Notes: generated from the sequence alone by a model not told the origin. Shown: positions 26,052 through 38,713, counted from the first letter of the stretch. The stretch: DNA of 64,000 bases from Dillenia suffruticosa (GCA_033439265.1 JAVTVX010000026.1:11905001-11969000); one strand, 5' to 3'. A program made the numbers and translations.

Positions 26052-26065
26052 TGGCTCTAATACCA
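26052..26065 (-). other. Initiator tRNA-Met primer-binding site
   Basis: Minus strand TGGTATTAGAGCCA, two bases inside the 5' LTR. The usual copia site is TGGTATCAGAGC. Confidence 0.88.
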
Positions 26066-26067
26066 AA

Positions 26068-26424
26068 TGTAAAACATCCATGCAAGTCTAATACATGAAT
26101 TTAAAAGTAAAATTGAACCATAGAACAAGCGGAAGCAAGTGTACCTCCAGCCATGGATTCCGGCGAGTCTGAACTCCCTTTGGCAGCACCTCTGGACGTG
26201 CAAGAAGCCTTCCAAGCTCAAAATTCTCTCTCTAGATGGTGTGTGAGACTAATGAATTGAGCTTAGGGACCCTTGCTATGGTTGCCCCTATTTATAATGG
26301 TTGTGCCATCAACAACCATTATTGAGACCCATACTTGGTTACCCCTTTGGTGAGTGAAATCCCTTATTTTTAGGGATGGTTTTGCAGGGCATGGAGGGTG
26401 ATGGGCCACCCTCCTGTTCTTACA
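26068..26424 (-). repeat. 5' LTR of the young copia element
   Basis: 357 bp, TG...CA ends, partner of 19949-20305. Flanked outside by TTTCA (26425-26429). Confidence 0.97.
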
Positions 26425-26429
26425 TTTCA

Positions 26430-26936
26430 CACATAAGAAATTTGATTGACACCATGTAAAGGTCTAACTGCAAAATCAGAACGTTGAACTTTTTGAGGTT
26501 TGGCCTTACGAGTATGATATTCCTAAAATTTTGGTAAGACCAAAGTCTCTCGCCTGTGGGGTTGGTATTAACATGGTTTAGATCAAGTCAAAACTGTATT
26601 TGATGTAATAATAACTCACAATGTTATAATGAATTTAAAATTCCCAACACAATTTAAGAAGGGTCAAATTCTTCATGTAGATTCTGAGCAAATAAAGATT
26701 CGGGTTGATAGGAGGGAGGAAAATGTAACGTAGCAATAGGGAGATATAGAGAGAAAGAGAACAAAGAAACCACTGGTTCGAGAAGAGGGAGAGAGAAAGA
26801 GAATAGGATAGAGGGTCATTGAACAAACAGAGAGAGAAAAAATAGTTTCTTTATTTTTTTAAAGAAAAATGATATTTTTGAACATTCATAACTACTTTTA
26901 AGAAGAACAAATAATAATCCAATGAACGAAATTTTT
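26430..26936. other. Unassigned intergenic DNA
   Basis: Contains GA-rich stretches (26740-26840). No gene recognised. Confidence 0.5.
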
Positions 26937-27410
26937 TGTTATTTATGCTCATTGTAAGGCATTTTGGTAAGAGTGGGATAACGAGGTAACTCTCATTATC
27001 CCATTAACTATCATTGATCTTGGTAACTCCCCAATTAACCCAAAAGAAGCAACTTACTCTTGGTTGGAAAAACGAGACAGAACAAGCCCTCTACCTTCTT
27101 GTGAGTACAGCAATCATATGAGAGAAAAATGCTAGGGTTTTACACAATTCTCTAGAGAGAGAAAATACAAATGAGGGTCGGAGATTTTTGCGTCGGAAAA
27201 TCCCTTTCGTCAAAGTCGTCACCAGACTTGGGTTGAGGCGTCATGGATTTGCTGTGCTGGTTCGATTGCGTGATCACCGTGCGAACCATGCGATCCGTTC
27301 GAGAGACATCGCTACACTGTTGATTTTTGGAGACTGTCCTATCGAGATAATTGTCTCGAAAAATTTCGATTTATTTATTTACGTTTCCGCATGTGCAATT
27401 AAATCCAACA
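26937..27410 (+). repeat. 5' LTR of copia element A
   Basis: Matches 36299-36783 throughout with scattered changes. Ends AAATCCAACA immediately before the primer site. Starts TGTTATTTATGC, one base shorter than the 3' copy. Confidence 0.9.
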
Positions 27411-27411
27411 T

Positions 27412-27423
27412 TGGTATAAGAGC
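27412..27423 (+). other. Primer-binding site of copia element A
   Basis: TGGTATAAGAGC, one base after the LTR. The standard copia tRNA-Met site is TGGTATCAGAGC. Confidence 0.85.
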
Positions 27424-28727
27424 GATCGTTGGATTTAATTAAAATTATTTTCAGAATTAATTTTTTGGGTATAAAATTTTTTGGGCTCTGGATCACGAGT
27501 GAATTTCGTGAATTCGAGAATATCGTAGAAATACCCATGGCCCAGGAATTGCAAAAATAATTTTTATTTAATTTTCCAAATATGTTTAGGCCATAAAAAG
27601 TCCAGTCGAAATTTACGACCATACAAACTTTAAATCTTTAGATCTGTGACTTTAGAGGGCGGATTGATGAATGAAAATAGTTTATGTATGTTTCTTACAT
27701 CCAAATCTATATTTTCATGTATTTTGCTATGAGTTTTGGGTGTCGGAAACCGAGATTTCCGAATGGCCGTGGAGGGCTACGACTTGAGTGGTTGAATTCC
27801 ACCATATTTGGGTTTAAATTCTCCTAAAATAGAGTGTAAGATGTTCGGAGGATGCTCAACAATTTTTCTCAGTCGAAAACTGCGTGAAAAATGCCCAGAA
27901 ATGAGTTTTCTGGAAACCAGGTCGAAAAATCCGTTACAAGACCCGTCGGGCGAAGAAGAACTGGCCCAAACCCGCGGGCGCGTCTCTCACGCGTGCTAAG
28001 GCGCGTCAGCAGGCAACCCGCGAGCGCGTGTACTTCACACGCCATGCAGACCATGAAGTAGGCGAGTTCCCGGGTCGGGTCGGACCCTAACCCAATCCGA
28101 CCAGTATACCGAAACAACCAGGTCGAATCCCGACCCGTTGATTGGACGGTCGGGTCAACCCTGACCCGTTGACGAACCCTCTTTGACCCGGGAGACGCGG
28201 CTCAGCGCATGAAGGCGAGTGAGCCGCACGCCGCAACTGGGCACACGTGAGCCAAGCCTCGCCTGGCGCGTGGCGGCACATGTAAGTTGTGCCGCGCGTT
28301 TAGCGAGTGGGCCAAGCTGCTACCAGCGCGTGGCGACACATGGAGGCTTGCTGCCGGCATGTGGCAGTGCGTGTGGGCCTTGGTGGCGCGTCAGGTTGCT
28401 TAAAATTAGATTTTTTTCAATTTTTTTAGGATCTTTGTGTGTCGAATCTAAATCCAAATAGTGACATGCAATCCCAGATTGTGGTGCATGATCTCCGTTG
28501 ACTCATACGCTCGTCTTGGGATCTAAAATTGAGTCATTTTGGTCTTCATAATTCGTAGGGCGCACAAAATGTGATATAAGCATCATCAAGTCACAGATGT
28601 CTCTCTTACTGTATTGAGAATTATCATATTAGATTTTTGCGAGGAGTGTAAACCGGATAATGTGATCTGCGAGATTTCACATCAGTAGATTCAGTTTATT
28701 TTTCGAGAGGCAAAATCTAACTGAAAT
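27424..28727 (+). other. Leader of copia element A, with a GC-rich block
   Basis: Noncoding. 27940-28400 is unusually GC- and CpG-rich for this window. The stretch around ACCCGCGGGCG (27970) is conserved in the leader of element B near 49030 on the other strand. Confidence 0.65.
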
Positions 28728-28980
28728 TCTGAAGCACGAAATGGTGGACCCCAGGGTGGGTACCGCAGCTCAGGATAGATGTGATAAAGAGGTCTATCGT
28801 GCATGAAAGAAAAAAATTGCCAAGTTAGGGCAATCTTTATTAGTGGCATGCATGTCTGAAGCACGAAATGGTGGACCCAGGGTGGATACCGCAGCTCAGG
28901 ATAGACGTGATAAAGAGGTCTATCGTGCATGAAAGAAAAAAATTGTCAAGTTAGGGCAATCTTTATTAGTGGCATGCATG
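28728..28980 (+). repeat. Tandem duplication of 127 bp in element A
   Basis: Copies at 28728-28854 and 28855-28980, both starting TCTGAAGCACGAAATGG and ending GGCATGCATG, with one 1-bp indel and few substitutions. Element B has this segment once (about 48252-48385, reverse strand), so the duplication arose in A or a close relative. Confidence 0.92.
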
Positions 28981-31576
28981 TTGACTTAATCTCGTTCTAC
29001 GAACCATATCCTATGGACATGTCAGTTAGGCTCGGCCTATAAGAGCATTGTGTTTCTCTTTTCAGCTCCTAATGTGAGGATATAAAAGAAAATGGTTAAT
29101 CATATAATGATGCAATATTTGATACAAGTGTCGAGTATGATTATCGGGCTAAGAAATACGGACGAGCCAATTTCGGATAAAATTCAGGTATTGAGTGTGA
29201 TCCAGTTTTTATCTGATTCATGGGAAACCGTGAAATCCTATCTCACACTTGACGAAAGTATTCATATTTTCGTTGATGTGAATAGGTACTGTGAACTCGA
29301 GGAGGAGTACCTAGAGGCGAGTAGGTCGTACTCGAGTCATATTTATGCAAAGAAGTCGAGCAAAGACTCCCATGGTGCTAAGCCAACAGCATAAGCATGT
29401 GAATGAAACTCGAGATCCAGGTAATATAAATCATCCGAGAAAACCAACAACAAGATACAAAAGCGCAGGAAAAAGGATTTTAACAGACTAATGAGAAGTG
29501 CTACATTTGAGGTATTTCGCTCGTAAGTGTGACGAGCGGAAAGAATGTCCTTCTTATTTACGTGATTTGAGTTTTGTCTCATTTATTGTGAGGTTCGCTA
29601 ATTTCTCTCATTTCTGGATTGTAAACTCATGAGTCACCAACCGCGTAACTCGAGATAGGAGCACGTAAATAGAGTTTCGTCGAGTGAATTCTTAAGTTGG
29701 GGGGATTTACATCAAGGACAGAGCATTTATCGTCATCAAAGGGAACGACACTTGCTATGACGTTCTCTATGCTCCAGGCATTTGACGGAACTTGAATTTT
29801 GTACTTTATCGGAGATTGACTAGGATATGCAATAAAATCATCTTTTTTAATACGACAATTCTCTGAATTGTTTTGGTTTTAATCCATGATGGATTATATG
29901 TACTGAGTGCTGCTCCTTCTAATGGTTTATTGTCATTTTCCTATTGTCTTTACATCTGATTGCGTAAATGATGATGTAAATGAATGATATAGTAGACTTG
30001 GACATATAGAATAAGAGATGATGAATCGGTTAGCAGCAAGAGCTTTGTTGAATCCGTTAACCAGATTCGAGTCGCCTGTATATGAATTTTGCATAGCCGG
30101 CAAAATGACGAGAAAACCATTTGACAATGCAATGAGAGCTGGGACTTCATTGCAGTTCGACCACTACGATATTTGTGGCCCTATGAGTATGAGAGCTAGA
30201 AATGGAGCTGTGTAGATAATGATACTCATAGACGCTTACGCATGTTATGGTTCATCTATCTCATCTTGCACAAGTCTGAGGCATCAGAATGCTTTAGGAG
30301 GTTCACTAGCAAGATTGAGAATTAGTTAGATTTGAGAGTGGAGACTTTCAGAACCGATCGGGGACACGAATATTCGTCTAAGCTATACAGGGAGCTCTAT
30401 TTCGAAAAAAGTATTACCAGATTACAAACTATTTCTACTGTTTCTAAGTAGAACGGAGTAGCTGATATAAGGAATATGATTTTGTTGGAAATGATGATGA
30501 CTATGATGGCGCAGATTGACTGCAGCCTATGTCCTCAACCATATTTCATTGAAGTCTATAGTCAGTGCCCCATTTGAACTTTGGATAGGGAGACAGTCTA
30601 ACCTTAGCCACTTAAGTTTATGGGGTTGTGCCGCAATTTCTCGCATTCACACGATGAGTTAGGCTTGCGAGAAAATACGTGTTCTTAAGTGAACATACAG
30701 ACAGCACTGTAATCGAGATTGAGTCTCGTAATACCACATTTCTTGAGAATGATTTCCCTAAGAGAGGGTGAAATCAATATAGACTTTACCTTTTATGAGA
30801 TTGATGAGTCAAGCGACTTGGAGAGCCTAGCGGCAGAATACAAGAATCTAGTACGGATCTTGATCTCAGTGGGAGCGATTCATCAAGAGGTAAAGATTTT
30901 TCTCTCCACATAAGAGTATTGAGAATGTGTACTTAAACGTCGTTTCCCGATCGAGGGTGAGTCCCTCATTGTGACTTTTGAGGATGATGAGAAATCAAAA
31001 AAGGTCCAAGAGGCTCTCGAGGGTTCTGTGAAGGACCAGTTTATTAAAGGCTATAGATGAAGAGAAAGAGTTGATGAAAATCAACGGGGTCTGGGACCTA
31101 GTTGATTTGCCTAAGGCAGAAGGACTATGGGAACAAGTAAGTTCTCAAGGTCAAGAGAAAGACCAACGAATCGATGGAAAGGTATAAGACCCGTCTAGTA
31201 ACCAAGGGTTACACTTAGACTAAAGGGTAGACTACCGAGGTGTAATAGTCCAATTTACCTCGATCCGTTTAGCGATTGGCACGAATATGGATCTAGAGTC
31301 ACACCAGATAGACGTATAGACCGCTTTCTGTAATAAAAGTCTAGATGAGACGATCTACATTAAGCATTCTTCTGGATTCGTTTTAGTAGATCAAGTGGAT
31401 AAGGTCTGTTGATTTTGAAAATCAACGTACGACCTTAAGCCATCATCCAAACATTGACACCTGAAATTTCACGAGGAGGTGATATTTTATGGTTTTGTAA
31501 TATCAACATACGACCTTAAACCATCATCCAGACATACGACCTTAAGCCATCATCCAAACATTGACTCTTTTATGAT
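28981..31576 (+). pseudogene. Copia element A gag, protease, integrase and first part of RT (decayed)
   Basis: Relics follow in copia order. Gag lies at 29092-29394 (..SDSWETVKSYLTLDESI..). A broken zinc knuckle lies near 29499-29550 and protease near 29610-29800. The integrase zinc region and start of the core is at 30018-30215 (EFCIAGKMTRKPFD, DICGPMSMRARNG). The RT start is at 31080-31410 (NGVWDLVDLP, DETIYIKHSSGFVL). There are many stops and frameshifts. The RT is interrupted at 31581 by the solo LTR. Confidence 0.8.
31428..31560 (+). repeat. Local triplication in RT of element A
   Basis: The motif ACGACCTTAA(G/A)CCATCATCCA occurs three times, at about 31429, 31509 and 31536. It encodes the TYDLKPSS part of the RT, so this is a small duplication inside the dead gene. 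Confidence 0.8.
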
Positions 31577-31581
31577 CATGT

Positions 31582-34206
31582 TGTAACACCAAAAAAAAAA
31601 AAAAAAAAAAAAAAGCAGCGGAGTGCTGCGATTTGAGACAAAACGCAGCACCCCCCCCCAATTTGGGATTAGGGCTTTTAGCCCTAATCTTTCCCCCCTC
31701 TCTCTTCCTCTTTCTCTCTCCTCGACTCCTCATCTCCCCCACCGCTCTCTCTCTCCGTCCAATCCTCTCCCGCGGCCGTGCTTTCCTCCGCCACCACCAT
31801 CACTGCCGCGTCTCCCTCTCTCTTCGTCTTTATCTCACTTTCCCCCTCTCTCTCTACACTTCCCTCTCAGTTTCTCTCTCTCTCCGCTATTCACTCTCTC
31901 TTGCGATCTCCCTCTCAGTTTCCTCCACCACGCGCTTCCATCGCGTGCCACCACCGCGAGCGCACGAGCACGCGACAGTGCGAGAGCACGCGACAGCGTA
32001 GAGCACTGCGCCAGCACGCCCCTGCACGAGCGCCAATATGCCTCAGCACGAGCTACCCTGTGCGAGCGCCCCACAGCGTGACACTCCGCCCCCCCAAGCG
32101 CGCGACACTCCGCCCCCCCCAAGCGCACGATCCACTGCTCGAGCGCCCCCTAGCACGAGCGCGAGCGCTCCAGCACGCAACCCACTGCGCGAGCGCGCAA
32201 TCCAGCTTGCGAGTGCAAGCCCTAGCCTGTGAGCGCGCCAACCCGTGCGCCCCAGCTGTTAGTGCACAGCCGCGAGCCAACTGCGGCCTGCTGACCAGCG
32301 AGCCCACCAGCGGTCCAGCCCATCAGCCCGTCGGCCCACCAACCCACCTAGCCCGCGGCCCACGAGCCCGCGACAGCCCGTGACAGTCATTGAGCCTCTG
32401 CGAAGGTTTTAGACCAAATTGACGGGCAAACGAAAGTTAAATCTGAGATTCGAGGAACCCTAGGTGAGAGAAATGAAATCTTTTCAATTTTTGGATAAAC
32501 TTTGTCAAATTAGGTAGTATTAGTTGGTTTTAGATTCGAATTAAAATTGATTTTGATTTTGTTATTTACTTATAAATAGAATGAAATTGATGACATTATA
32601 GTATGTTTATAAATTGAGAAATTTAGAGTTTGTACGAATTTAAGAAAAATGATAAACCCTGACAATAGTCGAAATTTTGATGAAAATCGTGATGATTTGA
32701 TTAGGTTGGCTTTCTTGGGATTCGATTGTGGGGAGCCTTGTTTTACGTATTGTGGTTTTATTGGGAAGTGCGTTATCCTCCCCAAAATCTGTGAGTGGGA
32801 CTTATTTCAATAATTTTGTTTAATGTGTAAATCCTGTTTTACAATATTTCATAAATGAGCATGATTTGTAGCGTATTTGAAATGTTTTGACTGGTTTTGA
32901 AATTGATTTTTGTGAACCGATGGAGTGTCCAAAACAACTGTGTTGAAATGTTGAAATTATACATTCATGTGGTTTAAATGTATAATGTGTCATTTTATGC
33001 TATATGTTGCATTTGGTTTGTAAACCTAATTTCGGCACATTTTTTATACGATATTGATTTTAGCCTTGAGGGATTTGGATTGTATTGTTCCATAGCTACG
33101 AAGGATACCGTGAGAGACGCTTGGGTGGCGTCTAGATATGATTAGGCCTGAGGTATCCCACGAGTTGTCGTGATATTGATTAACGACACGGTACTAGCCG
33201 GGTTGAACCCGAAAGGGGGAGGATTTGGATATTCTCTCCAAGTCTAGCACCTAGACGAGGTTCGTCGCAAACGCCGGGGTAGAGAGCACTTTAAATAAAC
33301 TTGCATATAACACCCCCGATGCACCTGTCATAGGTCGCGGTAGACCTCTGTCAGGATATTTTCGACTGGCAGCTCTATGATTTTTAGTGATAGTGCTTTT
33401 GATGCATATTTGATTTGAAAATACGTGCTAATGATATATTGTTGAAATGAAAAGCATGATATTTTGAAATATGATTCGTATACTTATACTTTGACACTCC
33501 AGTTTCACACTTTATATTTGACGATTGCATTGACCTACTCACTCACTGACTATTCTTCCCCGAGTGCTCACCCCTCATTTCCCTTCTTGTTTCAGAAATA
33601 GTATTTGACAAGAAGCGTTACTTTAAAACGTTCGGTATCATTGGGAGATCTGATTTGGAGTTGAGAAGTCATTATATATTTGTACTACAAATTTGTATTG
33701 GTAATGTATATGCATTTTGAGGTCTATAGATGACCATTGTGTAATTTTGAGATGATTGTATAAATATGAACATTTAAATTATGGAACTCTCATGTCATTG
33801 CATAACATTGTATTGAGATATTTTTTATTCGTTGCGTATGTATTTGAGAATGTGTTATGTCTTAAAAGCGTACTCTAGGATCGTTCGGTGCTACCTTTAA
33901 ATCACAGGAGGGGCGACTGGCGGCTGCCCATGCCTTTGACCGGGGCATGACAGTAGAAGTCTGTGGCTGATAGTTGGAAATTTTTATAGCATTGCGTTAT
34001 CTGGATGTTAGCTGTGAGAGTGTTTGATTTTGGAGAGGCCGGGATGGCCATTTGATTATATTACAGGATGGTTGTGATTTATACAAGATAAATTGTACTT
34101 GGGAAACCTCCAAAATATTGAGAAATTCTGCCCGATTTTCTGTAAAAATACAGCCGGCATTCAAGATAACGGGCGGTTGTTCACGATCCCGGTTCGGGGC
34201 GTGACA
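31582..34206 (+). mobile_element. Ty3-type solo LTR (2625 bp) inserted in element A
   Basis: Starts TGTAACACC and ends GGGGCGTGACA, the ends typical of long Tekay/Del-type plant LTRs. It is flanked by the perfect duplication CATGT at 31577-31581 and 34207-34211. No primer site, gag or pol is present, so it is a solo LTR left by recombination between two LTRs. It carries an A run (31591-31614), a pyrimidine-rich block (31690-31920), a strongly GC-rich block (31930-32400) and a CTCACC..TTGTTTCAG stretch near 33570. The long proline- and arginine-rich open frames across it are compositional. Plus orientation is favoured but not certain. Confidence 0.82.
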
Positions 34207-34211
34207 CATGT

Positions 34212-35165
34212 TCTCATATATGGGTGACATTTTGTTGGCCAAGAGCAACAGAGAGTATCCAATGACTATTGTAACATGGTTATTGTTCATGGGAAACGTT
34301 TTAGTTCAATCTTGAAATTTCGATTCAGAGGGATCACTTGAAAATGGTGTTAACTTTTTAACAAGAATTTTACATCAAGTAGATTCTTAAACATTTCGAG
34401 ATGAGCGATGATAACCTAATAAATACTCTTTCGCTAAAAGTGAAAACCTGGTTCTTGAGATATGTCTAAGAATTCGGAAAGAAATAAGGGAGATGGGTAT
34501 CCATTATGCCAGCACGATGTACATTCTAATATATGCGATTAGACATACACGTGTAATGTACAGTTTAATATATGCGATGAGGCGTACATGACCAGATGTT
34601 TATTTTGCAGTTGATTTGGTAAGTAGGTATCAATCGAATTCTAGAAGAGATCACTGTAGAGTAGTGAAAATATTCTGAAATATTTCATTAGAGCTGCGAA
34701 CATCTCCATGTGTTATGGAGGAGGTGATTTGCGTTTTTGTTGGGTGTTCAGATACCAACTAGGAGTAACGATCTGAATGAAAGCAAACAAATATCAGGTT
34801 TTATCATCTTAGAGCAATAAGAAGTAAACCTGTATACTCTATCTATGATAGAGACTAAGCTTGTGGGATGCTTAGTTGTAGTTCATGAGAGTGTTTGGCT
34901 CCAGAAAGTTCTGGAAGACTTAAGGGTTGGGGCAGATAGTGGGAGGTCATTGATGATTATTGTAATAATCAGACCCCCATTGCCAACAACCGAGACACAT
35001 TGATACCGGTGACCGCTCTGTGAGAAACATTACCGAGAAAGGTATTGTGACATCTAAGTACATTTTGATATACAGTATGATGGCTGATCCCTTCAGAAAA
35101 CCTATTGTGAGAGATTCCTTTATGAGACAAGGAATCATTGGGTTTAGTGTATTTGAACATTTCTC
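34212..35165 (+). pseudogene. Copia element A RT palm and RNase H relic
   Basis: Resumes straight after the solo LTR with SYMGDILLAKSNREY (the YVDDILL palm motif, damaged at the first catalytic Asp). Relics of RNase H follow, ending near 35085-35130 with MADPFRKPIVRDSF. Stops throughout. Confidence 0.75.
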
Positions 35166-36298
35166 ATTATGTACTGTTTTAGATGCTTATTGAAATATAT
35201 GACATGCATGTATTATTTGGTCACAAGTTTATTTTATGCACTTATTTATTGTCATATATTTTATAATATCTCGTGATAAAAGATATGTCAGGTAGGTGTG
35301 GTCGACTCTCTAACACGAGTGACCACCTTCAGCTCTGAGTGAGCGGAGATGAGACGGTTTCTAGTTGTAAGAGGTTTTGAGAGTGGCTCTACTAGAACAT
35401 AAGTCACCGTGTTATGTGTTCAGATGAGGTCATATGCGATATGACCAACATAGAAATACCCACATCCATATTGTTTGTAAGTAGCCAGTTTTGAAATCTC
35501 TGATATCACCTGTAATTAGTGATATTGTCTCTGAAATGCTCTCTCTGAGATTTCTCGGTAAAGTCTTATGTATACACTGAGTTCCATACCTGCATAGTGT
35601 TAGAAAAATCTGACGTATGCCATTTGAGAGATAGGGGAATAACACTGTGCCATGTGTTTCACATCACGTGTGATGAGATGACCATGGGATAGTGGGAGCT
35701 ATTATTTGAGACGTAGTTTAATCTTGATCCCCATTCCCACTGTGTGAGACCAGAAATTCATTGGGTGGGATCTCTCGTGCCCTTATTACTTTCGATTGTT
35801 TCTAAAAGTTATGGTTCAGTGTTGCTATTTTAGTCTGTTTATTTATGACCCCAAAGATAAATTAAGATCTAAGGGGTAGATCTAGAAAAACAACTGAATT
35901 GAGACCGATAAATTCGAATTTAGAAAAATGAAAACCAATAGACATTACATCACTGTATTGTATTCACAGGTCGACCTGTTATGTTAATCCATGTTGGGAT
36001 TCAAATATAATAGTGAATACATAGTCGAACAAATTGATTGGGGATCACTTTCGATGAGAAAAGTGGCTCGATGGATGTAATTGCATTGGATCTGGGGTAC
36101 AGCGAGTTCTTTTTTTTATACTAACCGTAACTTCACGATCATCCAAACAGGTGTATCTAGTAGTTTTTGCTTGCAGGTGTACTCATCGGTCGCACGACTC
36201 CCAATCTTGTATAAAAGTCTAGTAGGGTGATGTGATAGATCGCATGAGTTGTGATCTTGTGATGGACATAAAATGTCCTCATATATAAGTGGAGATAT
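35166..36298 (+). other. Noncoding 3' region of element A
   Basis: About 1.1 kb between RNase H and the 3' LTR with no open frame of note. It is recognisably shared with element B (43077-44290) and element C (51108-51948). Ends in a polypurine tract AAGTGGAGAT. Confidence 0.75.
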
Positions 36299-36783
36299 TG
36301 GTTATTTATGCCCACTGTGGGGCATTTTAGTAAGAGTGGGATACAGGATAACTCCCATTATCCCATTAACTATCCATTAACTATCATTGATCTTGATAAC
36401 TCCTCCAATTAACCCAAAAGAAGCAACTTACTCTTGGTTGGAAAAACGAGACAGAACAGGCTCTTTTCCTTCTTGTGAGTACAATAGTCATATGAGAGAA
36501 AAATGCTAGGGTTTTACATAATTCTCTAGAGAAAGAAAATACAAATGAGAGTCGGAGATTTTCGCGTAAGAAAATCCCTTTCGTCAAAGTCGTCACCGAA
36601 CTTGGGTTGAGGCGTCATGGATTTGCGGTGGTGGTTCGATTGCGTGATCACCATCCAACCGTGCGATCCGTTCGAGAGATATCGCTACACCGTTGATTTT
36701 TGGAGACCGGCCTATCGAGGTATTTATCCCAAAAAATTCTGATTTATTTATTTACGCTTTCGCATGTGCGATTAAATCCAACA
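36299..36783 (+). repeat. 3' LTR of copia element A
   Basis: Starts TGGTTATTTATGCCCAC and ends AAATCCAACA. Near its start lies the imperfect palindrome ATGCCCACTGTGGGGCAT (36308-36325). Confidence 0.9.
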
Positions 36784-36885
36784 TAAATCAAATAATAAAA
36801 ACCAAACAAGAAAAGAGAGAAGAGAGCTCCACTCCATCAAGCCTAACAAAAAACGAGTAGCTCTAGCTAACATGTAAGCCACCAC

Positions 36886-38400
36886 ATTTGTAGATTTTCT
36901 TGTACACTAATGACCGTATCGTTATTTAAAAAAATAATCCCGATGTTTAAGTATTTGATCGCCAATACTTTTCTTCCATAACATTTATAGACAAAAACAT
37001 CGAATAAATCAATTTTCAAGATACTTAAGAGAAAAAATATCAAAAAAGTAATTATTGCAAAAAAAAATACCACTGATGGGAATCCTATGTGATGTTTCAG
37101 TGGAAACGCCGGTAAAAACGAAACTACATATGCCAATATTTTTATTTTCAAAAGTAGGTATATGTCTTGACGTTTTTAAAAGAAATGTCGGGATGGCATT
37201 TTGAAAATCCCTGAGCTTCTCTTCTCCCCTATTTTTTCTCTTTTCTCTTTTTGTTCTTCCATTCTCTGCATTTGCCATCGCGGCTAAATCTTGTTAAACC
37301 CGAAGATCCTTGGCCAACTAGAGACCGCTATTCTGTCCCACCATCAAAGGAGGCTGCCGGAGTACATTCTGCTGTGAACACCATCTTCTGCCGGATGTAA
37401 ATCATCTACTCTCTCTCTCACCATGAACAACACTTCTTCCAAAGGTAAGTTTCTCCGATTTCTATAACCATCGATGGATTTGTTAGTATTTTTGTATATC
37501 CATACATGATTAAGATTAAGGTTTATAGAATGACAAAATTAGGATAAAATTATAGTAAAATTAAGGTGAAATTAGATTAATTTAAGATTAAATTAGAGAT
37601 TGTTCATATTATTTTATAATATAATTAGCTTAAAATTAGAATAAAAATAGCTTAAACTAAAGTTAACTTAGAAACTGTTCATATTGTTATGTTATAATTA
37701 GGATAAAATTAAGGTAAAATTAAGATACAATTATAGCAATATTATGGCAAAAATAGTATGAAATTAGGGGGTTTAGAGTAAAATTAGGATAAAATTTAAG
37801 GTTTGTTTACTTTTATTAATAAAAGTAAATACTTATATAAAAGTTAATCTCATATATACCAACTAAAAATTATTAACAATTATCAATGATTTTCAAAAGT
37901 AATACATATAAAAAATAATATTAATAATTATTTTTAATAAAGTGTGTTAATATGCTATATACATAAGTAATCTCATATAGCATATATTATATTTTATATG
38001 TAATGCATATAAATTATTAACAATTATTGTTAATAAAATATATAAATATGCTATATACATAAGTAAATCTCACATATACTTTTATGGATAATAGATATAT
38101 ATATATATGTATAAATGCTATATATGTATATCCTTAATGTTTAATAATTTTATTAACATATATTACTTTTTATATGTAATGCATATAAATTATATAAATA
38201 TGCTATATATATAAGTAAATCCCATATATACTTTTTTGGATAATATATATGTATATATGCGATATAAATATTGTTTTTAGGGTTTAGACTTTAGAGATAA
38301 TATTTACTTTTATTAATAAAAGATAATATTTACTTGCAAAAGTTTGTTATTAGTTTAGTAACATATACCAAAGTTTGTGTATTTTTAAAAAATGAATATA
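36886..38400 (+). mobile_element. CACTA-like repeat, copy 2
   Basis: Diverged partner of 10609-11960. It shares GATGTT/GACGTT-rich subterminal sequence (36940-37200), the exon-like block with CCATCTTCTGCCGGA (37380-37460), and then several hundred bp built on degenerate AAAATTAGG-type units and TA-rich DNA. It has no transposase-like block like the one after 12000 in copy 1, so it is a shorter, non-autonomous copy. Ends not resolved. Confidence 0.45.
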
Positions 38401-38713
38401 ATATTTGTTTCAACGATAGACTTCAATGATAGACATACATACAGCCATACCTATTGGTTTGCATGTTTTTGCGTCGATGTTATCTTTTTCGCTGAGAATA
38501 ACTTAAATGTTATTATTACCATTAAAGAGTGATTATTTTTAAATTTCGAAATGAATGATATAAGTGAAGCAAATTATTATATTCTTGATGTGAAAATTTC
38601 AAAAAAAAAAAAATCATTTAGAAAATTTGTCCTTTTTTGCATGAGACTTATATTTTGAAAATTCTTAAACGATTTTATATGCAAGATTTTAAATCTATTG
38701 ACACAATCCTTAG

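Larger units (their letters stand above)
19949..26424 (-). mobile_element. Young Ty1/copia retrotransposon
   Basis: Complete minus-strand element with two 357-bp LTRs that differ at a single base by eye (GAGGCCC versus GAGACCC). The target duplication TTTCA is at 19944-19948 and 26425-26429. It has an initiator-tRNA-Met primer site, a polypurine tract and a gag-pol frame broken by only two stop codons. The near-identical LTRs point to a recent insertion. It lies about 750 bp downstream of CAR gene 2, in the opposite direction. Confidence 0.97.
26937..36783 (+). mobile_element. Older Ty1/copia element A, split by a solo LTR
   Basis: Plus-strand element with LTRs at 26937-27410 and 36299-36783, a tRNA-Met primer site, heavily decayed gag-pol and a noncoding 3' region of about 1.1 kb. 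A 2625-bp Ty3-type solo LTR (31582-34206) is inserted in its RT. No clear target duplication remains. Its internal sequence is related to element B (42604-49780), and its 3' noncoding region to elements B and C. Confidence 0.88.

Noticed and set aside
31623..32383. Overlapping Pro/Arg/Ala/Ser-rich frames of up to 201 codons
   Set aside because: They lie wholly inside the solo LTR, in pyrimidine- and GC-rich DNA. Open frames occur in several frames and on both strands, as expected from composition.
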